From: Mycobacteriaceae bacterium
GTDB taxonomy: Bacteria; Actinomycetota; Actinomycetes; Mycobacteriales; Mycobacteriaceae
Assembly (NCBI GenBank): GCA_029977845.1
Contig: JAPOKC010000030.1
Span: 1 to 33,288 of the forward strand
Direction: 5' to 3'
Length of the DNA stretch: 33,288 nt
Shown here: in pieces, positions 7,933-17,853 of the stretch
How positions within the stretch are numbered: position 1 is the first letter of the stretch
Layout: each line of letters opens with the position of its first letter
The notes under the pieces: model-generated
What the model was told of the DNA's origin: nothing
Database searches by the model: none
Seen by the model: only the letters and a program-made list of their open reading frames with translations
Program-made: the position numbers and the translations under genes

Positions 7933-10110
7933 TCAGGCGGGCTCCAGCCAAACCGCCGAGGTCGGTGGCAGCACCAGCTGAGCCGATGCGGGCCGGCCGT
8001 GCCAGGGTTCGTCGACGGCCTGCACGCCACCGAGGTTGCCGATCCCGGACCCGTTGTAGTCGGTCGCGTCGCTGTTGAGCACCTCGCGCCAGGAGCCGGC
8101 GAACGGCAACCCCAGCCGATAGCGGCTGTGCTCGCTGCCGGCGAAGTTGAAGACGCACGCCAGCACCGAACCGTCGGCGCCCCAGCGCAGGAAGCTGAGC
8201 ACATTGCTGGCCGAGTCGTTGGCGTCGATCCAGGAGTAGCCCTCGGGTCTGGTGTCCTGGCTCCACAGCGCGGGCCGGCTGCGATAGACGGTGTTGACGT
8301 CGGACAGGAAGCGCAGGATCCCGCGGGAGAAACCGTGCTCGTCGAGCTGGAACCAGTCCACCCCGCGTTCCTCCGACCATTCGGCGCGCTGGCCGAACTC
8401 CTGGCCCATGAACAACAGCTTCTTGCCGGGATGCGCCCACTGGTAGGCGAGCAGGCTGCGCAGCCCGGCGGCCTTGACGTGATCGTTGCCCGGCATCCGC
8501 CCCCACAGCGTGCCCTTACCGTGCACCACCTCGTCGTGGCTGATCGGCAACACGAAGTTCTCGCTGAACGCGTACAGCATCGAGAACGTCATCTCGTGGT
8601 GGTGGTAGCTGCGGTAGATCGGATCCCGGCTGATGTAGTCCAGGGTGTCGTGCATCCAGCCCATGTTCCACTTCATCGAGAAGCCGAGGCCGCCGAGGTT
8701 TGTCGGCCGGGTGACACCGGGCCAGGAGGTGGACTCCTCGGCGATCGTCACGATTCCGGGCGTCAGCTTGTGAACGGTGGCGTTCATCTCCTGCAGGAAC
8801 TGGACGGCCTCGAGGTTCTCCCGACCGCCGTAGGCGTTGGGACTCCAGCCGCCGGCCGGCCGCGAGTAGTCCAGGTAGAGCATGGACGCCACCGCATCGA
8901 CCCGCAGGCCGTCGACGTGGAACTCCTGCAGCCAGTACAGCGCGTTGGCCACCAGGAAGTTGCGCACCTCGGCACGGCCGAAGTCGAACACGTAGGTGCC
9001 CCAGTCCAATTGCTCGCCGCGGCGCGGGTCGGAGTGCTCGTAGAGCGCGGTGCCGTCGAAGCGGCCCAGCGCCCAGGAGTCCTTGGGGAAGTGCGCGGGA
9101 ACCCAGTCGACGATCACCCCGATGCCGGCGCGGTGCAACGTATCGACCAGATACCGGAAGTCGTCGGGGGAGCCGAACCGTGATGTCGGCGCGTAGTACG
9201 AGGTGACCTGATAGCCCCACGAACCGCCGAACGGATGCTCAGCGACCGGGAGCATCTCCACATGGGTGAAGCCATGCGCCACAACGTATTCGGTCAGCTG
9301 CTCGGCCAGTTCGCGATAGCTCAGGCCCGGCCGCCACGATCCCAGGTGCACCTCGTAGGTGCTCATCGGCTCGAACACCGGGTTCACCGCAGCGCGCCGC
9401 GCCATCCAGGCGTCGTCATCCCAGCGGTAACTCGAGGCGAACACCCGGGATGCGGTGTGCGGCGGCACCTCGGTGGCGAACGCCATCGGGTCGGCCCGGT
9501 CGGTGACCGACCCGTCCACACCGTGCACCCGGAACTTGTAGAACCCGTCGGCGGAGAAGCCCGGCCAGAACAGCTCCCACACCCCGGAGGACCCGAGCAC
9601 CCGCATCGGGGCGTCATTGCCGTCCCACCCGTTGAACTCGCCGATCAGGCTGACGCCCTTGGCATTCGGCGCCCACACCGCGAACGACACCCCGTCGACG
9701 ACGCCGTCGGCGGTGGTGAACGATCGGGGATGCGCGCCGAGGATCTCCCACAGCCGTTCGTGGCGGCCCTCGGCGAACAGGTGCAGATCCACCTCACCGA
9801 GGGTGGGCAGGAAGCGGTACGCGTCCGCGGTGACGAACGTGGAACCCGGATAGCCGATCTCGAGGCGGTAGTCGACCAGATCGGTGAACGGCAACGCGAC
9901 GGCGAACAGTCCGGAGCCGACGTGCTCCATCGGATGGCGCTCGCCGCCGACGAGTGCTGTCACAGTCGAGGCATGCGGTCGCAGCGCACGGATGACGGTC
10001 TGCTTGCCGTACTCGTGCGCCCCGAGGATGGAGTGCGGGTCGTAGTGGGTGCCCGACACCAGCCGGGCCAGGTCGTCCGGGTGAGGTGCCAGCGTCATCG
10101 GCGCGCTCAT
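7933..10110 (-). CDS. glgB: 1,4-alpha-glucan branching enzyme
   Basis: This encodes 725 residues, close to other mycobacterial GlgB (731 in M. tuberculosis). It introduces alpha-1,6 branches into glycogen and related glucans. An N-terminal glycan-binding module and a CBM48 (about 20-225) precede the GH13 barrel. The nucleophile is Asp405 ([10 protein letters not shown]) and the acid/base Glu458 (VTIAEES). Earlier signature motifs are EVHLGSW and DWVPAHF. The ATG at 10110 overlaps the glgE stop as ATGA, so translation is coupled to glgE. The frame is open further upstream through glgE, but that extension is only a shadow. It corresponds to Rv1326c. The PE_PGRS gene (Rv1325c) next to it in M. 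tuberculosis is absent here. Confidence 0.97.
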   Translation of the reverse strand: MSAPMTLAPHPDDLARLVSGTHYDPHSILGAHEYGKQTVIRALRPHASTVTALVGGERHPMEHVGSGLFAVALPFTDLVDYRLEIGYPGSTFVTADAYRFLPTLGEVDLHLFAEGRHERLWEILGAHPRSFTTADGVVDGVSFAVWAPNAKGVSLIGEFNGWDGNDAPMRVLGSSGVWELFWPGFSADGFYKFRVHGVDGSVTDRADPMAFATEVPPHTASRVFASSYRWDDDAWMARRAAVNPVFEPMSTYEVHLGSWRPGLSYRELAEQLTEYVVAHGFTHVEMLPVAEHPFGGSWGYQVTSYYAPTSRFGSPDDFRYLVDTLHRAGIGVIVDWVPAHFPKDSWALGRFDGTALYEHSDPRRGEQLDWGTYVFDFGRAEVRNFLVANALYWLQEFHVDGLRVDAVASMLYLDYSRPAGGWSPNAYGGRENLEAVQFLQEMNATVHKLTPGIVTIAEESTSWPGVTRPTNLGGLGFSMKWNMGWMHDTLDYISRDPIYRSYHHHEMTFSMLYAFSENFVLPISHDEVVHGKGTLWGRMPGNDHVKAAGLRSLLAYQWAHPGKKLLFMGQEFGQRAEWSEERGVDWFQLDEHGFSRGILRFLSDVNTVYRSRPALWSQDTRPEGYSWIDANDSASNVLSFLRWGADGSVLACVFNFAGSEHSRYRLGLPFAGSWREVLNSDATDYNGSGIGNLGGVQAVDEPWHGRPASAQLVLPPTSAVWLEPA

Positions 10111-12146
10111 TCGCGGCGCAGCAGTTCGGCCCGATGATCGGGCGGGACAGTCGGCATGTTGAGGATGTGCGCCACGGCCTTGCCGGGGTCGAGGCGCACG
10201 AAGTTGGCCTGCCCCCACTGGTAGTCCTCGCCGCTGACCTCGTCGCGGACCCAGAACCGGTCGTAGGGCTGCATACCCAGGGCGCCCATGTCGAGCCACA
10301 GCGTGCCCTGCTCGGCGCCGAACGGGTTGAGCGTCACCACCACCAGCACGGTGTCGCCGGTAGCGGGATCGAACTTGCTGTAGGCCAGCAGTGCGTCGTT
10401 GTCTATCGAATGGAAACGGATGGTGCGCAACTGGCACAGCGCGGGATGAAGACGACGGATCTCGTTGAGCCGGGTCAGGAATGGTTCCAGTGAGCGGCCC
10501 TGCGCAAGTGCGCCGGCGAAGTCGCGCGGCCGCAACTCGTACTTCTCCGAATCGAGGTACTCCTCGCTGCCCGGCCGGAGGGGAGTGTTCTCGAACAGTT
10601 CGTAGCCGGCGTACACACCCCACGAGGCGCCCATCGTGGCCGCCAGCACCGCCCGGATAGCGAACATGCCGGGGCCGCCGTGTTGCAGGCTCTCGTGCAG
10701 GATGTCGGGGGTGTTGACGAACAGGTTGGGTCGCGCGTAGTCGGCGTGCTCGGCGATCTGGCGGCCGAACTCCTCGAGTTCCCATTTCGCGGTGCGCCAG
10801 GTGAAGTACGAATACGACTGGGTGAAACCAAGTTTGGCCAGACCGTACAGGCGCGCCGGCCGGGTGAAGGCCTCCGAGAGGAACAGCACATCCGGGTCTG
10901 CCGCCTTCACCTGCCCGATCAGCCAGGCCCAGAACTCCGCGGGTTTGGTGTGCGGGTTGTCGACCCGGAAGATCTTGACGCCGTGGTCGATCCAGTGCCG
11001 GACCACCCGCAGCACCTCGTCGTAGAGACCTTGCGGGTCGTTGTCGAAGTTCAGCGGATAGATGTCCTGATACTTCTTCGGCGGGTTCTCCGCGTAGGCG
11101 ATGGTGCCGTCGGGAAGTTCGGTGAACCACTGCCGGTGCGCTTTGGCCCACGGATGATCCGGTGCGCACTGCAGCGCGAGATCGAGTGCCACCTCCATAC
11201 CGAGGTCGGCCGCCGCGGCGACGAATCCGTCAAAGTCCTTCAGCGTTCCCAGGTCGGGGTTGACCGTGTCGTGTCCGCCCTGCGCGCTGCCGATCGCCCA
11301 CGGCGAGCCGACATCGCCCGGTTCGGCGGTGACGCTGTTGTTGCGGCCCTTGCGGTGCACCGTGCCGATCGGGTGGATCGGCGGCAGGTAGACCACGTTG
11401 AATCCCATCCCGGCGATCCGGGGGAGTTCGGCCTCGGCGGTGGCGAAGGTGCCGTGTACGGGTGCGCCCTTGGCGTCGCGGCCGCCACTGGACCGGGGGA
11501 ACATCTCGTACCAGGCGCTGCACCGGGCCAGGGTGCGGTCCACCCAGACCCCGTACTGATGTCCGCGGGTGAGCAGATCGCGCAGCGGATAGCGGTGCAG
11601 CAACTCGGTGATCGGATGCGACAGCGCCAGTGCCGCCCGGGTCAGCGGGTCTCCGGGCCGGCGCAACTGCTCGGAGGCCGCCAGCAGCGGGGCGCGCTCG
11701 GCGCGCGGGACCCCGGTGGCGGCGCGTTCCAGCAGGGCGGCGCCCATCACCAGATCGTTGTCGAGGTCCTCTTCGCCCTGACCGGCGTCGAGTTTGGCGC
11801 TCACGGTATGCCGCCAGGTGGTGATCGGGTCGCCCCAGCCGTCCACCCGGAAGGTCCACAACCCGACCGCGTCGGGGATGAACTGGCCGTGCAGGACATC
11901 GGGAGTGCGACCGGCGGACATCGGCAGCAGGATCGGCTTGACCCGGCCCGCGCCGGCCGGCGGACGGCCTACTTGCGGGTAGTCCGGGCCCAGATAACGG
12001 ACGACGAGGGTGGCGGCGACCGCGTCGTGGCCCTCGCGCCACACCGTCGCCGAGACCGGCACGACTTCGCCGACAACGGCTTTGGCGGGGAAGGTGCCCC
12101 CGGACACCACGGGTGCGACGTCGTCGATCTCGATCCGACCCGGCAC
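10107..12146 (-). CDS. glgE: Alpha-1,4-glucan:maltose-1-phosphate maltosyltransferase
   Basis: This encodes 679 residues (about 700 in other mycobacteria). It is a GH13 subfamily 3 enzyme that extends alpha-glucan chains with maltosyl units from maltose-1-phosphate, the polymerase step of the GlgE pathway. The nucleophile is Asp396 ([10 protein letters not shown]) and the acid/base Glu425 (FLSEAFTRP), almost the same numbering as in Streptomyces GlgE (394/423). An N-terminal beta-sandwich and helical region (1-200) precede the barrel, with [11 protein letters not shown] and [10 protein letters not shown]. The start is a GTG at 12146 with GAGG about 9-12 nt upstream. It leads a glgE-glgB operon divergent from glgP across 121 bp. 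Confidence 0.97.
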   Translation of the reverse strand: MPGRIEIDDVAPVVSGGTFPAKAVVGEVVPVSATVWREGHDAVAATLVVRYLGPDYPQVGRPPAGAGRVKPILLPMSAGRTPDVLHGQFIPDAVGLWTFRVDGWGDPITTWRHTVSAKLDAGQGEEDLDNDLVMGAALLERAATGVPRAERAPLLAASEQLRRPGDPLTRAALALSHPITELLHRYPLRDLLTRGHQYGVWVDRTLARCSAWYEMFPRSSGGRDAKGAPVHGTFATAEAELPRIAGMGFNVVYLPPIHPIGTVHRKGRNNSVTAEPGDVGSPWAIGSAQGGHDTVNPDLGTLKDFDGFVAAAADLGMEVALDLALQCAPDHPWAKAHRQWFTELPDGTIAYAENPPKKYQDIYPLNFDNDPQGLYDEVLRVVRHWIDHGVKIFRVDNPHTKPAEFWAWLIGQVKAADPDVLFLSEAFTRPARLYGLAKLGFTQSYSYFTWRTAKWELEEFGRQIAEHADYARPNLFVNTPDILHESLQHGGPGMFAIRAVLAATMGASWGVYAGYELFENTPLRPGSEEYLDSEKYELRPRDFAGALAQGRSLEPFLTRLNEIRRLHPALCQLRTIRFHSIDNDALLAYSKFDPATGDTVLVVVTLNPFGAEQGTLWLDMGALGMQPYDRFWVRDEVSGEDYQWGQANFVRLDPGKAVAHILNMPTVPPDHRAELLRRE

Positions 12147-12254
12147 CTTCAGCTACCTCATTCCCTGTCGCCACGTGACCGTCGGTTACACCGTAGTGGT
12201 CAAGCCCACACCGTGAGGTCGGAAGCGAGGTCAGCGAAGGTGGGCCAACCTCAG

Positions 12255-12260
12255 TAAGGT
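12255..12260 (+). promoter_or_regulatory. Probable -10 element for leaderless glgP
   Basis: TAAGGT matches TANNNT and ends 8 nt before the GTG at 12268. It lies in the 121-bp divergent gap shared with glgE. Confidence 0.5.
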
Positions 12261-12267
12261 CTGACCG

Positions 12268-14871
12268 GTGAAGGCGCTGCGCAGATTCACCGTTCGAGCC
12301 CATCTTCCGGAGCGGCTTTCGGCCCTGGCCCGGTTGTCGACCAACCTGCGATGGTCCTGGGACTACCCCACCCAGGACCTGTTCGAGAGCATCGACCCTG
12401 AGCAGTGGGCGCTCAGTGGCCGGGACCCGGTCGGTGTGCTCGGCGCGATCACCCCCGAGCGTCTCGACGAACTGGCCGAGGACCCGGAGTTCCTCGAACG
12501 CCTCGACCGGCTGGCGGCTGAACTCGACGAGTACCTGACCAAGCCGCTCTGGTATCAGCAGTTGCAGGCCTCCAGCGATCAGCCGCTGCCCACTGGCATC
12601 GGCTACTTCTCGATGGAGTTCGGCGTCGCCGAGGTGCTGCCGATCTACTCCGGCGGTCTTGGCATCCTGGCCGGCGACCATCTCAAGGCGGCTTCGGATC
12701 TGGGTCTGCCGTTGATCGGTGTCGGACTGAACTACCGGTCCGGATATTTCCGTCAGTCACTGACCCCGGACGGCTGGCAGCACGAGAACTACCCCTCGCT
12801 GGACCCGCAGGGTCTGCCGCTGCATCTGCTCGCCGACGCGGACGGCAAACCGGTGGTGATCGAACTGCCGATGCCTGAGTCGCGGACATTGCGGGCCAGG
12901 GTGTGGATCGCCCAGGTAGGCCGAATTCCGTTGCTGCTCTTGGACTCCGACATCCCGGAGAACGATCACGACATGCGCCATGTCACCGACCGGCTCTACG
13001 GCGGCGATCAGGAACACCGCATCAGACAGGAACTGCTCGCCGGGGTCGGAGGGGTGCGAGCCATCCGCGCGTTCACCGCCATCGAGGGCCGACCGGCCCC
13101 GGATGTGTTCCACATGAACGAGGGTCACGCCGGCTTCCTCGGCCTGGAGCGCATCCGCGAGTTCATGACCGCCGACAACCTCGACTTCGACACCGCGCTG
13201 ACCATCGTGCGCGCCAGCACGGTGTTCACCACGCACACCCCGGTGCCGGCCGGTATCGACCGATTCCCGGTGGAGCTGGTCGAGCGCTACTTCGGCGACG
13301 AGGGTCCGACCGGGCTACTGCCGGGCGTGCCACTGGGTCGGGTGCTGGCCTTCGGATCCGAAGCCGCCGACGGTGACGAAGCGGCGAAGTTCAACATGGC
13401 GCACATGGGGCTTCGGCTGGCGCAGCGGGCCAACGGTGTCTCGCAACTGCACGGCCGGGTCAGCCGGGGGATGTTCGACGAGCTGTGGCCGGGCTTCGAC
13501 GCCAACGAGGTGCCGATCGGGTCGATCACCAACGGCGTGCATGGGCGCACCTGGGCGGCCCGGGAGTGGCTGGAGTTGGGGCAGGAGCTCACCGGTTCGG
13601 TGGAGGCGCTGCGCGAGCCCGCGATGTGGGAGCAGTTGCAGGAGGTCCACCCCGGGCACATCTGGTGGATCCGCTCGCAGTTGCGGACCAAGCTGGTCGA
13701 CGACGTCCGTCGCCGGCTGCACCGGGCCTGGCTGGAGCGTGGCGCCATTGATGCCGAACTCGGTTGGATCGCAACGGCTTTCGACCCTGATGTGCTGACG
13801 GTCGGGTTCGCCCGGCGGGTGCCCACCTACAAGCGGCTGACGCTGATGCTGCGCGATCCCGAACAGCTCGAGGCGTTGTTGCTCGACGAGAAGCGGCCGA
13901 TCCAGCTCATCGTGGCCGGTAAGTCTCATCCGGCCGACGACGCGGGTAAGGGCCTGATCCAGCAGATCGTCCGGTTCGCCGACCGGCCGGAGGTCCGGCA
14001 CCGCATCGCGTTCCTGCCGGATTACGACATCTCGATGGCCCGGTTGCTGTACTGGGGCTGCGACGTCTGGCTGAACAACCCGCTGCGGCCTTTGGAGGCG
14101 TGCGGCACCTCGGGGATGAAGAGTGCGCTCAACGGCGGGCTGAACCTGTCCATCCTGGACGGCTGGTGGGACGAGTGGTTCGACGGCGAGAACGGTTGGG
14201 CCATCCCTACCGCCGACGGGGTGGCCGATGAGAACCGGCGCGACGATCTGGAGGCCGCCGCGCTCTACCAACTACTGCGCGAGTCGGTGGCGCCGAAGTT
14301 CTACGACCGCGATGACGACGGAGTGCCGACCCGCTGGGTGGAGATGGTCCGCCACACCCTGCAGTCGCTGGGGCCCAAGGTGCTGGCCTCCCGGATGGTG
14401 CGCGACTACACCGAGCAGTACTACCTGCCGGCGGCGGCCTCGCTGCACCGGATCGTCGACGCGAGAGACGGACTGCCGTTCGGCCACGCCCGGGAACTGT
14501 CGGCCTATGTCCAGCGGGTGCGGGAGGCCTGGCCGGATGTGGCGGTCACCGATGTCGACAGCACCGGTCTGCCGGACACCCCGCTGCTGGGATCGGAACT
14601 GACCCTGACCGCGGCGGTGGCGCTGGCCGGCCTGCGCCCCGATGAGGTCGTCGTCCAGGCGGTGCTCGGCCGGGTCAACTCCACCGACACCCTGCATGAC
14701 CCGATCTACATCGACATGACCCACATCGGACCGGGTGAGGGCGGGACCGAACTGTTCTCCACGACGACCCCGTTGCCGCTGTCCGGATCGGTGGGTTACA
14801 CCGTCCGAGTGCTGCCGCACCAGGACCTTCTGGCTGGTGACGCTGAGTTGGGCCTTGTGAAACTGGCGTGA
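12268..14871 (+). CDS. glgP: Alpha-glucan (glycogen) phosphorylase
   Basis: This encodes 867 residues (Rv1328 is 863). It should release glucose-1-phosphate from alpha-1,4-glucan ends using pyridoxal phosphate. The PLP-binding lysine lies in ACGTSGMKSALNGG at about residue 618. Other family motifs are FSMEFGVAEVLPIYSGGLGILAGDH, here cited by its position near residues 113-136, and VFHMNEGHAGFL near 285. It belongs to the shorter GlgP type with the N-terminal DUF3417 region. It is divergent from glgE-glgB, so synthesis and breakdown of the polymer sit side by side. The start is GTG. Confidence 0.96.
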   Translation: MKALRRFTVRAHLPERLSALARLSTNLRWSWDYPTQDLFESIDPEQWALSGRDPVGVLGAITPERLDELAEDPEFLERLDRLAAELDEYLTKPLWYQQLQASSDQPLPTGIGYFSMEFGVAEVLPIYSGGLGILAGDHLKAASDLGLPLIGVGLNYRSGYFRQSLTPDGWQHENYPSLDPQGLPLHLLADADGKPVVIELPMPESRTLRARVWIAQVGRIPLLLLDSDIPENDHDMRHVTDRLYGGDQEHRIRQELLAGVGGVRAIRAFTAIEGRPAPDVFHMNEGHAGFLGLERIREFMTADNLDFDTALTIVRASTVFTTHTPVPAGIDRFPVELVERYFGDEGPTGLLPGVPLGRVLAFGSEAADGDEAAKFNMAHMGLRLAQRANGVSQLHGRVSRGMFDELWPGFDANEVPIGSITNGVHGRTWAAREWLELGQELTGSVEALREPAMWEQLQEVHPGHIWWIRSQLRTKLVDDVRRRLHRAWLERGAIDAELGWIATAFDPDVLTVGFARRVPTYKRLTLMLRDPEQLEALLLDEKRPIQLIVAGKSHPADDAGKGLIQQIVRFADRPEVRHRIAFLPDYDISMARLLYWGCDVWLNNPLRPLEACGTSGMKSALNGGLNLSILDGWWDEWFDGENGWAIPTADGVADENRRDDLEAAALYQLLRESVAPKFYDRDDDGVPTRWVEMVRHTLQSLGPKVLASRMVRDYTEQYYLPAAASLHRIVDARDGLPFGHARELSAYVQRVREAWPDVAVTDVDSTGLPDTPLLGSELTLTAAVALAGLRPDEVVVQAVLGRVNSTDTLHDPIYIDMTHIGPGEGGTELFSTTTPLPLSGSVGYTVRVLPHQDLLAGDAELGLVKLA

Positions 14872-14918
14872 GATCGGCGGTCTTCGTCACTCTGGCCACA
14901 CTCGCGGCGATCACCTTG

Positions 14919-14924
14919 TAGGTT
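14919..14924 (+). promoter_or_regulatory. Probable -10 element for the porin operon
   Basis: TAGGTT matches TANNNT and ends 7 nt before the ATG at 14931, so the porin mRNA would be leaderless. Confidence 0.5.
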
Positions 14925-14930
14925 GCCCGC

Positions 14931-15698
14931 ATGACTTCGGCGATGAGGCGGGCCGCAGCTCTCGTCACGGGGGCTGTCGTCGCGGTGGTCGCGCTGGCCG
15001 GTACGGCCTCCGCGGACCCGGTCGATCCGGCCGGCCCCGACGTGCAGCCGGCGGCCGCTGCCGCCGAGGCCGCCGTCGTACCCGCCGCGGCACCGATCGA
15101 TGACGGCAAGGTCCCGTCGAATCCGCCGGAGGTCTACAAGTCTCCCGACGGCTGGACGCTGACCGTCGGCGGCAAGGACGAGACCCAGCTGGTGATCGCC
15201 CCGCTCACCACCGCTCTGTCGAGCCGCGAGTACGAGGTCGGCGGCGTCTTCACCGCGTCGCTGAGGGGCCCGACCGGAGCCCTGGCCCCGGCCAAGGGCG
15301 TGCTCGAGGTCGGTTACCAGATCGGCTGCGGAATCGATATGTCCACCGGCACCGGTGTGCTGCTCAACGGCAATGTCGGTGCGGCGGCGGGTATCGCCTC
15401 GGCGCAGGGTATCGACGTCACCAATCCGTTCGACCCAACAAAGGCCTTCATCCCGAACGGCGGTATCACCGCCGGCGGCGGCGTGGGCGTGAGCCTCAAG
15501 CCCGGCATCGTCAACACCATCCCGGTCACCAAGAAGACCTACGGCGGCGCCGAACCGTGGGTGTGGGTCAGCCACCAGCGGATCAAGATCGACGGCTGCG
15601 TGGGCCAGTCCTTCATCCGTTCGTTCGCCGTTCTGAGCAAGTCCAGCGACGAGGGTGATGCCATCGCCGCCTGGTACGGCGTCACGAAGATGGTTTAG
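14931..15698 (+). CDS. MspA-family porin, first of a tandem pair
   Basis: This encodes 255 residues. A Sec signal peptide ends at about ASA-28/Asp29. An Ala/Pro-rich linker (about 29-66) precedes the MspA-like beta domain (about 70-255). The domain shows LTVGG, EYEVGGVF, GVLEVGYQIGCGI and a C-terminal RIKIDGCVGQSFIRS. MspA proteins form octameric outer-membrane channels in mycobacteria; this one is longer than MspA (mature about 184). Cys133 and Cys223 are unusual for MspA and recur in the neighbour, which suggests a disulfide. The next gene starts 8 nt after its stop, so the two are cotranscribed. The pair is not at this place in M. tuberculosis. Confidence 0.9.
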   Translation: MTSAMRRAAALVTGAVVAVVALAGTASADPVDPAGPDVQPAAAAAEAAVVPAAAPIDDGKVPSNPPEVYKSPDGWTLTVGGKDETQLVIAPLTTALSSREYEVGGVFTASLRGPTGALAPAKGVLEVGYQIGCGIDMSTGTGVLLNGNVGAAAGIASAQGIDVTNPFDPTKAFIPNGGITAGGGVGVSLKPGIVNTIPVTKKTYGGAEPWVWVSHQRIKIDGCVGQSFIRSFAVLSKSSDEGDAIAAWYGVTKMV

Positions 15699-15706
15699 GG
15701 GAATCC

Positions 15707-16417
15707 GTGAAGAGGGCTTTCGCAACAGCGGTCGCAGCGCTGATCACCCTGGCCGCACCGGCCTCGGCGGACCCCCTCGACCCGGCCGGTCCCGACGTCC
15801 AACCGGTGGCGGCCGCCGAGGCCGCGCCACCGGTGGACGACGGCAAGGTGCCGTCCAACCCGCCGATCACCGACAAGTCCCCGGACGGCTGGGTGATGAC
15901 GGTCGGCGGCAAGGACGAGAAGCAACGCCCGGTCGCACCACTGACCACCGCCATCTCCACCCGCGAGTACCAGGTCGGCGGCACTTTCACCGGGTCGCTG
16001 AAGGGGCCCGGCGGCGGCCCGGCCAAGGGCGTGCTCGAGGTGGGCTACCAGATCGGCTGCGGTATCGAGATGACCACCGGCAACGGCGTGCTGCTCAGCG
16101 GTCAAGCGGGGGCGCAGGCGGGAATCGGGGCTATTTTTGTGCCCGCGGGCGGCTTCCAGAACTTTCTCATCCCCAGCATCGGCGCAAATATCGGCGGCGG
16201 TATCGCCATCAGCCTCAAGCCGGGTCTGGTGAACATCGTCCCGATCACGAAGAAGACGTTCGTCGGCACCGCGCCGTGGGTCGCGATCGACAACTATCGG
16301 ATCAAGATCGACGGCTGCGTCGGCGAATCCTTCATCCGCTCCTACGCAACGCTGGCCAAGTCGACCGATGAGGGAGACGGCATCCTGTCCTGGTACGGAG
16401 TGACCAAACAGATTTAG
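15707..16417 (+). CDS. MspA-family porin, second of a tandem pair
   Basis: This encodes 236 residues, clearly a paralogue of the preceding gene. They share DPAGPDVQP, DDGKVPSNPP, GVLEVGYQIGCGI, and RIKIDGCVG. The signal peptide ends at about ASA-21/Asp22. Cys118 and Cys204 match the pair in the first protein. The main difference is the segment around residues 131-165, where the first copy has charged residues and this one is mostly Gly, Ala and hydrophobic, so pore lining may differ. The GTG start at 15707 has AGGGGAA overlapping the upstream stop. The stop overlaps the convergent metallopeptidase stop by 4 bp. A mixed channel, as known for Nocardia NfpA/NfpB, is plausible. Confidence 0.9.
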   Translation: MKRAFATAVAALITLAAPASADPLDPAGPDVQPVAAAEAAPPVDDGKVPSNPPITDKSPDGWVMTVGGKDEKQRPVAPLTTAISTREYQVGGTFTGSLKGPGGGPAKGVLEVGYQIGCGIEMTTGNGVLLSGQAGAQAGIGAIFVPAGGFQNFLIPSIGANIGGGIAISLKPGLVNIVPITKKTFVGTAPWVAIDNYRIKIDGCVGESFIRSYATLAKSTDEGDGILSWYGVTKQI

Positions 16418-17853
16418 GGGAAGCGCTTCAGGCAGCGCTCGACGTCAGCGAGCACGCCGACTCGGAACGCGTCGATCCGGGAGAACCCCGCCGGCACCGC
16501 TTCGCCGTTGACATCCCCGGCCACCAGGCCGTTGGTCAGCAGGCCCGCGACGGCCTCGTCGATGTCACCGGCGGTGAGTGAGACGGTGTTTCCGTCCGGC
16601 GTGCTGATCTGCGTCGACATCCTGCGGGTGGCGACCCCGGTCAGGCAGGCGGTGCGCAGGCCGGCCTCGGCGGTGTCGAGTGCCAGCCCGCCTTGCTCGT
16701 GCTGCACCGCCAGCATGTAGCGCGACACCACCACCGAGTAGGCGGTGTTATCGCCCTGCAGTGTCACGAAGTCGGCGTTGTCGGTACTGGCTCCCATCTG
16801 CTGCAGCGCGGGCAGATCAACGGTGATGGTGTTGCCGGCCGGACAGTACGACACCGGCGGGCTGGGCCGCGCGTCCGGGCAACCGGACGCCGAGGCGGCG
16901 TCGAAGCTGAGGATCGGCGGGTTCTTCAGCGGGAAGAGGATGTTCATCGCATCGATGATCTGGCGTACCGAGGCATCGGTGACGGGAAGCTCGCCACTCT
17001 CGTTGGCGGGCAGTTCCACCGGAAGGTCACCGCGGCGCTGCTTGATCTCCTGGATGTTGATCGCGGCGCAGGCGGCGGTGCCCTCCGTGAATCCGAACTG
17101 GAAGGCCGAGATGCGCTCGAAGGCCGAACCGTGTTCGTCCCCGGTCTCATACATCTCGTTACCGGTCAGCAGTGGGTCTCGGAACGAGATCATCGCCGCC
17201 AGAAGGTTATTCAGGCCTTCGCCGGTGCTGAGCGTGAAGCGGGGCGACTTCCCTTCGGCCACCCAGCGCAGGTAGACCCCGGCCAGGCAGTCGGCCTGTT
17301 GCTCGGCGACCATGGCCGGCACACCGCGCGGGTTCATCGTCGCCATCTTCTGGATGGCGTGGCCGTACTCGTGGGCCAGCACCATGGTGATGGCCATATC
17401 TCCGTAGGCCGCCCGCAGCGAGGGCAGCAGCACCGTGCGGTCCCAACCGATGGTGTCATCCACCTCGCAGAAGCCGGCGTTGACGAGACCTTCGGTGGTC
17501 TCCTCGCAGAATTCGCCGTCAGGGGAGTCGGAGTCCCAGGAGAACAGATCCTTGACCGGTGTGAGTTCACCGTCGAAGTAGTCCGGGTAGGCGAACCTCC
17601 AGAACTCCTCGAGATCGCTGACCGACTGGCCGCCGAGTTTGTCGACTTCCCCGCCGTCGGTGCCGGTGACCTCGCGCGACTCCGGTTTGGCGTCCGGGCG
17701 CAATCCGGTCGGTCCGTCGGTGGCCGCCATCCCGCCGACCTTGAACGGGTCCTCGAACTCCGAGACCGGCTTTCCGACCACAGCGGTCGAGCAGGCCGGC
17801 AGCAGCAACGCCGCCGCGGCCAGGGCAAGGAACAGACGCCGCATGCCGTTCAC
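16414..17853 (-). CDS. Lipoprotein zinc metallopeptidase
   Basis: This encodes 479 residues. A lipoprotein signal (MRRLFLALAAAALLLPAC) predicts lipidation at Cys21. The zinc motif HEYGH is at 161-165 and the third ligand region EQQADCLAG at 184-192, as in neutral zinc metallopeptidases of the YpfJ type and in mycobacterial LpqM-like proteins. The C-terminal half (about 330-479) has no recognised motif. The GTG at 17853 overlaps the dinG stop as GTGA; the ATG at 17844, three codons later, is the alternative. So it is the last gene of a pncB-dinG-peptidase operon. It faces the porin pair, and its target is unknown. LpqM of M. smegmatis is required for conjugation, but orthology is not shown here. 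Confidence 0.9.
   Translation of the reverse strand: MNGMRRLFLALAAAALLLPACSTAVVGKPVSEFEDPFKVGGMAATDGPTGLRPDAKPESREVTGTDGGEVDKLGGQSVSDLEEFWRFAYPDYFDGELTPVKDLFSWDSDSPDGEFCEETTEGLVNAGFCEVDDTIGWDRTVLLPSLRAAYGDMAITMVLAHEYGHAIQKMATMNPRGVPAMVAEQQADCLAGVYLRWVAEGKSPRFTLSTGEGLNNLLAAMISFRDPLLTGNEMYETGDEHGSAFERISAFQFGFTEGTAACAAINIQEIKQRRGDLPVELPANESGELPVTDASVRQIIDAMNILFPLKNPPILSFDAASASGCPDARPSPPVSYCPAGNTITVDLPALQQMGASTDNADFVTLQGDNTAYSVVVSRYMLAVQHEQGGLALDTAEAGLRTACLTGVATRRMSTQISTPDGNTVSLTAGDIDEAVAGLLTNGLVAGDVNGEAVPAGFSRIDAFRVGVLADVERCLKRFP

Noticed and set aside
10111..11169. Upstream extension of glgB to over 1,000 residues
   Set aside because: The extra part lies entirely inside glgE in another frame. 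GlgB family length and the ATGA overlap fix the start at 10110.
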